Of a stretch of DNA of 32,616 nt, positions 18,652 through 25,474 are shown in pieces. A program made the translations under genes and the position numbers. Position 1 is the stretch's first letter, and each line of letters starts with the position of its first letter. The notes beneath the pieces were generated by a model. It did no database searches and had not been told where the DNA came from. It worked only from the letters and a program-made list of their open reading frames with translations. This DNA is from Alphaproteobacteria bacterium (GTDB lineage Bacteria; Pseudomonadota; Alphaproteobacteria; Rhodobacterales; Rhodobacteraceae), in the NCBI GenBank assembly GCA_030429495.1, contig JAUIFH010000015.1, positions 1-32,616 on the forward strand, written 5' to 3'.

Positions 18652-18686
18652 CGCCCCGGACCGTTCACATGGTCCGGGGCGTTTTC
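18652..18686 (+). terminator. Rho-independent terminator of katG
   Basis: A perfect 11-bp stem (CGCCCCGGACC at 18652-18662 with GGTCCGGGGCG at 18671-18681) around an 8-base loop is followed by TTTTCG. It lies 21 bp after the katG stop and ends just before the stop of the convergent aminotransferase at 18688, so it may also act on the other strand, although the T tract there is weaker. Confidence 0.88.
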
Positions 18687-18687
18687 G

Positions 18688-20100
18688 TCAGCCGAGCACG
18701 GTCTTGATCGCGCGGGCGGTGGCGGCAACGACCTGATCGGCCTCGGCCTTCGTCAGGCAGAAGGGTGGGGCGAAACCAAGGATGTCGCCCTGCGGCATGG
18801 CCCGCGCGATGACCTTGTCCTGCGCGAGAAGCGCGGCCGAGACCTGCGGCCCGATCTTCCTCGCCGGATCGAAGAACGTGCGGTTAGCCTTGCCCTCGAC
18901 GAACTCTACCGCGCAGAGCATCCCTTCGCCGCGCACATCGCCTACATGGGGGTGGCTCGCCAGCGCCTCGGCCATGGTCTTTTTCAGATAGGCCCCGACC
19001 TCACCCGCGTTCTGTACGAGGTTCAGATCGTCGATGAGCTGAAGGTTCGCGACCCCCGCCGCCGCGCCGATCGGATGGGCAGAATAGGTCCAGCCATGGC
19101 CGATGGGGCCGTTTTCGTCCGTGCCCTGTGCCAGCACCTTCCAGACCCGATCCGAGACGATGGAGCCCGACAAAGGCGCATAGGCCGAGGTCAGGCCCTT
19201 GGCGATGGTGATGATATCGGCCTCGATCCCGTAATGGTCCGACCCGAACATGGTGCCGAGACGGCCAAAGCCGGTCACGACCTCGTCCACGATCAGCAGG
19301 ATATCGTGCTTTTTCAGCACCTTCTGGATCGCCGCCCAGTAGCCGGCGGGCGGCGGCACGATGCCGCCGGTGCCCAGAACCGGTTCGCCGATGAACGCGG
19401 CGATAGTGTCGGCGCCTTCGCGCTCGATCAGCGCCTCCAACTCGGCCACGAGGTGGGCGGTGAACGTGGCCTCGGACTGCGACGGGTCCTTGCGCCGGTA
19501 GTAATAGGGCGCCTCGGTATGGATCACCTGCGCAAGCGGCAGGTCGAACTTCTTGTGGAAAAGCTCCAGCCCCGTCAGCGAGCCGGTCACAAGGCCAGAG
19601 CCGTGATAGCCGCGCCAGCGCGAGATTATCTTTTTCTTCTCAGGCCGTCCGAGGACGTTGTTGAAGTACCAGACGAGCTTGACGTTCGTCTCGTTCGCGT
19701 CCGACCCGCCAAGGCCGAAATAGACCTTCGACATGTTCGAAGGCGCCCGGTCGAGGATCATTTTGGCGAGCGTGATAGACGCCTCGGTCCCGTGACCGAC
19801 ATAGGAATGATAGTAGGCAAGCTCGCGCGCCTGCGCGGCGATGGCGTCCGCGATCTCCTGACGGCCGTAGCCAGCATTGACGCAATAAAGCCCGGCAAAG
19901 GCGTCGAGCAGCCGGTTGCCGTCGCGGTCTTCGATGTGAACGCCCGAGGCGGTGCGGATCACCCGGTTCGGGCTTTCGCCGCGCGCATGCTGGGCAAGAT
20001 GGGTCGAGGGATGGAAGAAATTCTCGCGGTCCCACTGGTCCAGTTGATCATTCTTCAGCATCTTTGTCCTCTCTGGCGCGGAAATCCCGGGTTCGGTCAT
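18688..20100 (-). CDS. Class III PLP-dependent aminotransferase
   Basis: A 470-residue omega-aminotransferase of the large class III family. Seen: the cofactor-binding GLGGSDANETNVKLVWYFNN region, Asp272 in LLIVDEVVTGFGR and the Schiff-base Lys301 in TIAKGLTSAYAPLSG. Such enzymes move the terminal amino group of compounds such as putrescine, diaminobutyrate, beta-alanine or taurine to pyruvate or 2-oxoglutarate. ATG 20100 is the likely start; a GTG at 20109 is also in frame. It diverges from an ectoine-hydrolase-like gene, as the ectoine-pathway transaminase (DoeD/Atf) does in some bacteria, which suggests a diaminobutyrate-like substrate, but this is inferred from context only. Confidence 0.88.
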   Translation of the reverse strand: MTEPGISAPERTKMLKNDQLDQWDRENFFHPSTHLAQHARGESPNRVIRTASGVHIEDRDGNRLLDAFAGLYCVNAGYGRQEIADAIAAQARELAYYHSYVGHGTEASITLAKMILDRAPSNMSKVYFGLGGSDANETNVKLVWYFNNVLGRPEKKKIISRWRGYHGSGLVTGSLTGLELFHKKFDLPLAQVIHTEAPYYYRRKDPSQSEATFTAHLVAELEALIEREGADTIAAFIGEPVLGTGGIVPPPAGYWAAIQKVLKKHDILLIVDEVVTGFGRLGTMFGSDHYGIEADIITIAKGLTSAYAPLSGSIVSDRVWKVLAQGTDENGPIGHGWTYSAHPIGAAAGVANLQLIDDLNLVQNAGEVGAYLKKTMAEALASHPHVGDVRGEGMLCAVEFVEGKANRTFFDPARKIGPQVSAALLAQDKVIARAMPQGDILGFAPPFCLTKAEADQVVAATARAIKTVLG

Positions 20101-20196
20101 GTTGTGCACATCATCATGCTGATTGGTAGTGCGTCAAGTCGCGATGCTGCGTGTATTCTTAGTAATTCTTGTCAGACCTCAATCATCGTCGTAGCG

Positions 20197-20206
20197 TTGT
20201 ATACAA
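20197..20206. promoter_or_regulatory. Candidate GntR-family operator TTGTATACAA
   Basis: A perfect 10-bp palindrome lies in the 136-bp region between the aminotransferase and the M24 gene. Its form (TNGTNNACNA) is that of operators of FCD-type GntR regulators, and a gene for one is the third gene downstream (22594). It lies 31 bp before the M24 start, where it could control both divergent transcripts. Confidence 0.5.
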
Positions 20207-20236
20207 ATCAACCGCGACTCATGAAAGTGTCCGCCA

Positions 20237-21421
20237 ATGGCCCAGTCCAACGCCCCCTTCAGCGCCGCCGAATACAACCGCCGTATCACCGCGACCCGGG
20301 CGGCGATGGAACGCGCCGGTCTGGATGCGATCTTCGTCACCGACCCGTCGAACCAGGCCTGGCTGACCGGCTATGACGGCTGGTCCTTCTATGTTCATCA
20401 GGGCGTGATCCTGACGATGGATGGCGATCCGGTCTGGTGGGGTCGTCACATGGACAGCATCGGCGCGCGGCGCACCTGCTGGTTTTCCGGCGATACGGTG
20501 CGGGGTTATGGCGATCACTTCGTCCAGTCGACCGGGCGTCACCCGATGCAGGACCTTGCGGGCCACCTGCGCGCGCTCGGCCTCGAACGGGGCCGGATCG
20601 GCGTCGAGATGGAGAACTACTACTATTCCGCGAAAGCACACGAAGTGCTGCGCGCCGAACTGCCGGAGGCGCGGTTCTCCGATGCGACCGCGCTCGTGAA
20701 CTGGCGGCGACTGGTCAAGTCGGAGGAAGAGGTCGGCTTCATCCGAAATGCCGCGAAAATCTCGGAAAAGGTCGTCCGGACCGCCATCGAGCGGGCAGAG
20801 CCGGGCCTGCGCAAGAACGACCTCGTGGCCGAGATCTATCACGCCGCGATCACCGGAGTGGGCGAGATCTGGGGCGACTATCCGGCCATTGTGCCGCTGA
20901 CGCCCTCGGGCCTTGACGCCACTGCCGCGCACCTGACCTGGAACGGTGCGCCGATGCGGCGTGGCGAGGCCACGTTCTTCGAACTTTCCGGCTGCTACCG
21001 CCGCTACCACGCGCCCTTGTGCCGGACCGTCTATCTCGGGACACCCCCGGCCGAGATGCGCGAGGCGGAAAAGGCCCAGATCGAGGGGATCGAGGCCGGG
21101 CTGGAAGCCGCCCACGCCGGCAACCGGACCTGCGACATCGCCAATGCCTTCATGGCGGTCCTGAAGAAATACGGCATCCACCGCGAAGGGCGCATGGGCT
21201 ACCCGGTCGGTCTGTCCTACCCGCCTGACTGGGGTGAGCGCACGGCTTCGATCCGGTCCGAGGACGAGACGGTGCTGGAACCGGGCATGGTCTTCCATTT
21301 CATGCCCGCTCTCTGGATGGAAAGCTGGGGGCTTGAGACCACCGAGACGATCCTGATCCGCGACAGCGGCCCGGCCGAGGCGCTCTGCAATGTCGAGCGT
21401 CAACTCTTCGTCAAGGAATGA
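20237..21421 (+). CDS. M24 family hydrolase, ectoine hydrolase (DoeA/EutD)-like
   Basis: A 394-residue pita-bread-fold protein with an N-terminal creatinase-like domain (about 10-160) and a C-terminal M24 domain (165-390). Segments LTGYDGWSFYVHQGV (43-57) and YPPDWGERTAS resemble ectoine hydrolases, which open the ectoine ring to acetyl-diaminobutyrate. The metal ligands of true M24 aminopeptidases are mostly missing: the DxG position reads Glu249-Leu-Ser, the second Asp is lost in YHAPLCRTV, and HFMPALW stands where a metal-binding Glu is expected. This fits the metal-free creatinase/EutD branch. Translationally coupled to the next gene (ATGA). The ribosome-binding site is weak. It could act on another cyclic amidine or guanidino compound. 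Confidence 0.75.
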   Translation: MAQSNAPFSAAEYNRRITATRAAMERAGLDAIFVTDPSNQAWLTGYDGWSFYVHQGVILTMDGDPVWWGRHMDSIGARRTCWFSGDTVRGYGDHFVQSTGRHPMQDLAGHLRALGLERGRIGVEMENYYYSAKAHEVLRAELPEARFSDATALVNWRRLVKSEEEVGFIRNAAKISEKVVRTAIERAEPGLRKNDLVAEIYHAAITGVGEIWGDYPAIVPLTPSGLDATAAHLTWNGAPMRRGEATFFELSGCYRRYHAPLCRTVYLGTPPAEMREAEKAQIEGIEAGLEAAHAGNRTCDIANAFMAVLKKYGIHREGRMGYPVGLSYPPDWGERTASIRSEDETVLEPGMVFHFMPALWMESWGLETTETILIRDSGPAEALCNVERQLFVKE

Positions 21422-22587
21422 ACAGGGTGATCGCGCTTGACGATACCAAGGCGCTGCTGCGGGAACTGATCGCGTTTCCGACCGTATCGAGCGACAGCAA
21501 CCTTGCGATGATCGCGTTTCTGGCCGACCGGCTGGAGGCGGCCGGCGCGCGGGTGGACATCTACGGGGATGCAACCGGCACGAAGGCGAACCTCTTCGCG
21601 ACGCTGGGGCCGGAGGTGGATGGCGGTATCCTGCTTTCCGGGCATTCCGACGTCGTTCCCGTCGCCGATCAGGATTGGTCGACCGACCCGTTCGAGATGG
21701 TCGAACGCGACGGCAAGCTCTATGGGCGCGGAAGTTGCGACATGAAGGGGTTCATCGCCGCTGCCGTCGCGATGGCGCCCTTCTACGCCGAACGGGCGAA
21801 GGATCGTCCGATCCACTTCGCCTTCACGCATGACGAAGAGGTCGGCTGCCTGGGGGCGCGGGCGCTTGTTCAGGCGTTGCGCGGCCGCGACGTCCGGCCC
21901 GGCGTGGCGATCATCGGGGAACCGACAGAAATGCGGATCATCGAGGGCCACAAGGGGTGCTACGAATACACGACGCATTTCACCGGGCTGGAAGGCCACG
22001 GATCTGCGCCCGACCGGGGGGTGAATGCGGTGGAATACGCGGTACGCTATGTCGCGCGGCTTCTGGAACTGAAAGGGAAACTGGCGGCGCGCGCGCCGCA
22101 GGACAGCCCCTTCGATCCGCCCTGGACGACGCTCAATACCGGCGCGCTGGTCGGGGGCGTTGCCCACAACGTCATCCCCGGCAAGGCGCGGGTGGACTGG
22201 GAAATGCGGCCCGTTCAGCATTCAGACGCCGATTTCGTCAAGGACGAGCTGCGGCACTACTGCACCCAGATACTGCTGCCGGCGATGCGCGCGGTATCGC
22301 CCGGCGCGGACATCGTCACCGAAACCATCGGCGAGGTCGATGGCCTGATTCCGGCGGCGGAGAACGAGGCGCGGGATATCGTGATGGAACTGACCGGCAC
22401 GAACGGCGCCGATACCGTGCCTTTCGGCACCGAGGCAGGCATCTTCCAGACCCTCGGCATGTCGGTCGTCGTATGCGGGCCCGGTTCGATCGAGCAGGCG
22501 CACAAGCCGGACGAATATGTTGCGATCGACCAACTCGGCCAGTGCCTTGCCATGCTCGAACGGCTTGGCGGGAAACTCGGTGGGTGA
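21418..22587 (+). CDS. M20/ArgE-type N-acyl amino acid deacetylase
   Basis: A 389-residue zinc hydrolase of the acetylornithine deacetylase group. Metal and catalytic residues are complete: His76 and Asp78 in SGHSDVVPV, Asp108 in GRGSCDMKG, Glu140/Glu141 in HDEEVG and a C-terminal His in EQAHKPDEY. The dimerisation 'lid' domain spans about 180-290. It removes the acetyl group from N-acetylated diamino acids. Its ATG overlaps the M24 stop, so it probably acts directly after that enzyme, as a deacetylase follows ring opening in ectoine breakdown; the known pathway uses a different family (DoeB/EutE) or an M20 variant, so the exact substrate is open. ArgE of arginine synthesis is the other reading. 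Confidence 0.86.
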   Translation: MNRVIALDDTKALLRELIAFPTVSSDSNLAMIAFLADRLEAAGARVDIYGDATGTKANLFATLGPEVDGGILLSGHSDVVPVADQDWSTDPFEMVERDGKLYGRGSCDMKGFIAAAVAMAPFYAERAKDRPIHFAFTHDEEVGCLGARALVQALRGRDVRPGVAIIGEPTEMRIIEGHKGCYEYTTHFTGLEGHGSAPDRGVNAVEYAVRYVARLLELKGKLAARAPQDSPFDPPWTTLNTGALVGGVAHNVIPGKARVDWEMRPVQHSDADFVKDELRHYCTQILLPAMRAVSPGADIVTETIGEVDGLIPAAENEARDIVMELTGTNGADTVPFGTEAGIFQTLGMSVVVCGPGSIEQAHKPDEYVAIDQLGQCLAMLERLGGKLGG

Positions 22588-22593
22588 GGGCGG

Positions 22594-23301
22594 ATGATGG
22601 CCGATGACATGGCCGAGCCCGGTTCCTCCGCCCGCGACCGGTTCGACCGGTTCCACAGCGAAATCCGCAACCGGATCTGCCTGCTCGACTATGCGCCCGG
22701 CGCCCGGCTGTCGGAGGAGGCGCTCGCATCCGAGTTCGGGGTCAGCCGGACGCCGCTGCGCCGGGTTCTGGCGCGGCTTGAGGATGAAGGTCTTGTCCGT
22801 TCCGTGCACGGCGTCGGCACTTTCGTCACCGATGTGGAGTTGGGTGAACTGGCGCAGACCTACCGGCTTCGGCTGGAATTGTCGGAACTGACGGGTCGGC
22901 TGGACACGATTGCACCGGATCCGGCGCAGATGACGGAATTCAGGGCGACCTTGATGCGGGTCCGGGCGCTTGTCGGCGATCCCGATCCGAGGCGTTTCGC
23001 AGAACTCAACATGGAGTTCTTCCTCGCCCGGCTCCGGCTGACCAGGAACGAGCCGCTGCGCGAGATCAGCGAACGGCTTTATTTCCGCACGACGCGCATC
23101 TGGCTGAAAGCCGTCCTTGCCTCAAAGATCGACCTGCGGGACGAGGCGGAACTGTTCGAAGGCGAAATCGCCGATGTGCTTCGCGCGCTTGAAATCGGCG
23201 ATATCAGGGCTGCGGCGCTGATCCAGCGCGCGCATATCTCGATGAGTTTCGGGCGGATGCGCAGCGTTCTTGATCCTGAAAGCGGGCAGGTGCAGCGCTG
23301 A
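22594..23301 (+). CDS. GntR-family transcriptional regulator (FCD type)
   Basis: A 235-residue regulator with an N-terminal winged helix-turn-helix (LLDYAPGARLSEEALASEFG, VSRTPLRRVLARLEDEGLVR) and an all-helical FCD ligand domain (about 90-225) in which the expected metal-binding pattern is only partly evident. Seven bases after the deacetylase stop. A GAGGG sequence favours the second of two adjacent ATGs (22597), but either is possible. It probably controls its own operon and the divergent aminotransferase through the TTGTATACAA site at 20197, with a pathway intermediate as effector. Confidence 0.88.
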   Translation: MMADDMAEPGSSARDRFDRFHSEIRNRICLLDYAPGARLSEEALASEFGVSRTPLRRVLARLEDEGLVRSVHGVGTFVTDVELGELAQTYRLRLELSELTGRLDTIAPDPAQMTEFRATLMRVRALVGDPDPRRFAELNMEFFLARLRLTRNEPLREISERLYFRTTRIWLKAVLASKIDLRDEAELFEGEIADVLRALEIGDIRAAALIQRAHISMSFGRMRSVLDPESGQVQR

Positions 23302-23323
23302 GCCGCGCCCGGCCTGTCGCGGC
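23302..23323. terminator. Hairpin between convergent GntR and Ldh genes
   Basis: GCCGCG (23302-23307) can pair with CGCGGC (23318-23323) around a 10-base loop. It lies in the 27-bp gap between two converging stop codons, where a shared terminator would be expected, but there is no T tract on either side. Confidence 0.3.
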
Positions 23324-23328
23324 CAACC

Positions 23329-24321
23329 CTAGCGCGATGCCGCCCCGTGGGTGGCCAGCGCGAGGACGGCTTTCCAACGCTCTGGTGACACCGATACCGC
23401 GTCGCGGGTGCCGCGTCGGCCGCCGGGAAGCCGGACGCCGGGATCGCGGGCGATTTCGTCCGAGATCCGCCGAATCCTGTCGGCAAGCGTTCCCGCGCGG
23501 GCGCCGGGGTCGATCAGGATGTAGAACTGGCCAAGGTCGTGCGGCGGGCCGTTTTCCGCCTTCAGGCCTTGGACATCGAGCGAGTTGACCGACCCGGTCA
23601 GGCCGGCGGCGAGGAACTCCGCCAGCAGCCCGAGCGCCCAACCCTTGTAGCTCGCGGCGCTGACAAGCGAACCGGCGAGGGCAGAGGCGGGGTCGGTCGT
23701 CGGGTTTCCGTCCTTGTCCACGGCCCAGCCGAGCGGGATCGTTTCGCCCGCCGCCTGTGCCATCGTGATCTTGCCAAGCGCTACCGCCGCGGTCGAGAAA
23801 TCGGCATGCATGGCCGGGCCGGAAGGGCCGGGTACGGTAAAGGCGATCGGGTTCGTGCCGATCAGCGGCGTCTTGCCGCCGGGGCCGGAGACGATGGCCG
23901 ACGCGTTGGTCATGCCGATCCCGATCAGCCCGGCAGCGGCGATCTGTTCGGTAAAGAACCCAAGCGAGGTGCAGGTATGCGAGTGGCAGACCGCGAGCGA
24001 TGCGATGCCGCACTGCCGTGCCGCGTCCACCGCCGGGTGAAGCGCGCGGGAGAAGGCCGGCTGCGCGAAGCCCAGTTTCGCGTCCACGGCGACTTCGCCC
24101 GGGCGCGGCGTCGTCACCACGGGTTCCACCCGGCCATCCACCCGCCCGGAAACGAGCTGACGGCAATAGCTTTCGAGGTAGTAGAGTCCGCAGATGATGT
24201 TGCCGGTCTCCTCGGCGCGCGCGACGGCGCGGGCGACCTCCGCTGCCTGCCACTCACCCGCCCCATGCGCCATCAATGCCTGTTGGCTGGCGCTCGCGAT
24301 CTGGTCGATCCCGATCTGCAT
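23329..24321 (-). CDS. Ldh_2-family (malate/L-lactate dehydrogenase-like) oxidoreductase
   Basis: A 330-residue NAD(P)H-dependent oxidoreductase of the Ldh_2 family (MdhL/DpkA/ComC type). Family patterns include GLYYLESYCRQL (45-56), the cofactor-binding GGKTPLIGTNPIAFTVP and YKGWALGLLAEFLAAGLTG. Known members reduce cyclic imines such as pyrroline- or piperideine-2-carboxylate, or oxidise 2-hydroxy acids. The usual catalytic SHG triplet reads ICG here (Cys44), while the SHTCTSLG segment keeps His115, so it belongs to a divergent subgroup. Start ATG 24321 has AGGGGA upstream. It is the last gene of the operon; paired with a RidA-like protein it may handle an imine intermediate. Confidence 0.82.
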   Translation of the reverse strand: MQIGIDQIASASQQALMAHGAGEWQAAEVARAVARAEETGNIICGLYYLESYCRQLVSGRVDGRVEPVVTTPRPGEVAVDAKLGFAQPAFSRALHPAVDAARQCGIASLAVCHSHTCTSLGFFTEQIAAAGLIGIGMTNASAIVSGPGGKTPLIGTNPIAFTVPGPSGPAMHADFSTAAVALGKITMAQAAGETIPLGWAVDKDGNPTTDPASALAGSLVSAASYKGWALGLLAEFLAAGLTGSVNSLDVQGLKAENGPPHDLGQFYILIDPGARAGTLADRIRRISDEIARDPGVRLPGGRRGTRDAVSVSPERWKAVLALATHGAASR

Positions 24322-24373
24322 AGCTGTCCCCTTTCCTGCGGAATCACCCATTCCGGGCTGTATCCCGGTTCCC

Positions 24374-24748
24374 TTATCCTGCGGGCGCGCGTGCCTCCGG
24401 CATTCTCGCCACCGCAATCATTTCGACCCGCATCCCGGGGCGTGCCAGCGCCGCGACGCCGCAGGTGGCGCGGGCCGGCGGCGTCTTCTTGTCAACCCAT
24501 TCGTCCCACGCGGCATTCATTCCCGCGAAGTCGGCCATATCGGTCAGCCAAACCTGGATTGATGCCACGTCGGACTTGCTGCCGCCGAGTTCGGCCATGA
24601 CGCCGTCGATCGCGGCAAGGACCTGCCGGGTCTGCACCTCGATCCCTGCCGTCAGGTCCTCGGGGATCTGGCCGGCCAGAAAGACGGCCTCGCCCACGCG
24701 GACGGCTTCGCTCATCCTCGGGCCGGGATGAAGATGGGTGATGGTCAT
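24374..24748 (-). CDS. RidA-family (Rid/YjgF/UK114) protein
   Basis: A 124-residue protein with the compact Rid fold: VFLAGQIPEDLTAGIEVQTR near residues 22-41, then IQVWLTDMADFAGMNAAWDEW and the PARATCGVAALARPGMRVEM stretch that holds the conserved Arg. RidA-type proteins hydrolyse reactive enamine/imine compounds made by PLP enzymes or oxidases; related members act as deaminases in catabolic operons. AAGGGA precedes the start. It follows the DUF3726 gene by 24 bp and precedes Ldh by 52 bp, suggesting it acts on an imine in the same route. Confidence 0.85.
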   Translation of the reverse strand: MTITHLHPGPRMSEAVRVGEAVFLAGQIPEDLTAGIEVQTRQVLAAIDGVMAELGGSKSDVASIQVWLTDMADFAGMNAAWDEWVDKKTPPARATCGVAALARPGMRVEMIAVARMPEARAPAG

Positions 24749-24772
24749 GCGAGGTTCCCTTTCATCCCGGGA

Positions 24773-25474
24773 TCAATCGTTGTCGCTGGAAGCCGCGCCG
24801 GCATCGGCGCAGGATTTCTCGGAAGGCGGAATCGTCGTCTTCATGGCGAGATCGTTCAGCCGGGCGAGGACGGCGCGGTCGCATTTACGGGGTTCGGGTT
24901 TCCCTTCGGCTGGCGACGCCGCGACACCGGCAGAAAGCACCAGCGTCGTGACCACCAGACCGGCGATATCGTTTCCAAGCACGCTGTCCGCCGTGACCTC
25001 CATCGCGCCACCGTCCCACGAAACGGTCAGCGGCCCGGAAAGGCGCGCGACCTCGGCGAGGAACGGCACGAGGATCAGGGGGCGGCTGACGGGTCCGAGG
25101 GTCAGGCCGCCCCCGGTCAACGCGGCCTCGGGAAGGGCGCGGAAATCGCACAGCGTCACCCCGAGGGCCACGGGGCAGAGCGGTTCCGCCCCGGAAGGGT
25201 GCCAGTGGCCGGTTTCGATGACAGGGCAGACATCCCGCCAGGCCGCACCTTCGGTCCGTTCAAGATGGGCGAGCAGCGCCGAGGCACCGTCGATGCTGCG
25301 GGCGTGAAGCCACCCGACGGCAAAGCCCGCCTCTTCCGCATTGCCCCAGCTCATCCCGGCGCCGCGTGCGGCCTTGGTGCAGAGCGTCTCGATCTCGGTC
25401 TGCGACATCAACACGCGCTCTTCCGAGGGAAGCGGACTGCCCGCGCGGGTCGGGTCATTGGGTTCAGGTGTCAT
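24773..25474 (-). CDS. DUF3726 family protein
   Basis: A 233-residue cytosolic protein. From about residue 23 it carries the DUF3726-like pattern MSQTEIETLCTKAARGAGMS, WGNAEEAGFAVGWLHARSID. No catalytic motif is recognisable; there are several conserved-looking Cys and Trp residues and an acidic C-terminal tail. The family has no assigned function and is, to my knowledge, seen mainly in proteobacterial catabolic operons. AAGGGG six bases before ATG 25474 supports this start, overlapping the preceding gene by 11 bp; ATG 25408 is an alternative that begins right at the domain. Confidence 0.7.
   Translation of the reverse strand: MTPEPNDPTRAGSPLPSEERVLMSQTEIETLCTKAARGAGMSWGNAEEAGFAVGWLHARSIDGASALLAHLERTEGAAWRDVCPVIETGHWHPSGAEPLCPVALGVTLCDFRALPEAALTGGGLTLGPVSRPLILVPFLAEVARLSGPLTVSWDGGAMEVTADSVLGNDIAGLVVTTLVLSAGVAASPAEGKPEPRKCDRAVLARLNDLAMKTTIPPSEKSCADAGAASSDND

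Noticed and set aside
18649-20376. 575-codon + strand open frame across the aminotransferase
   Set aside because: The - strand aminotransferase has complete PLP motifs; the + frame reads through a terminator and has no recognisable domain.
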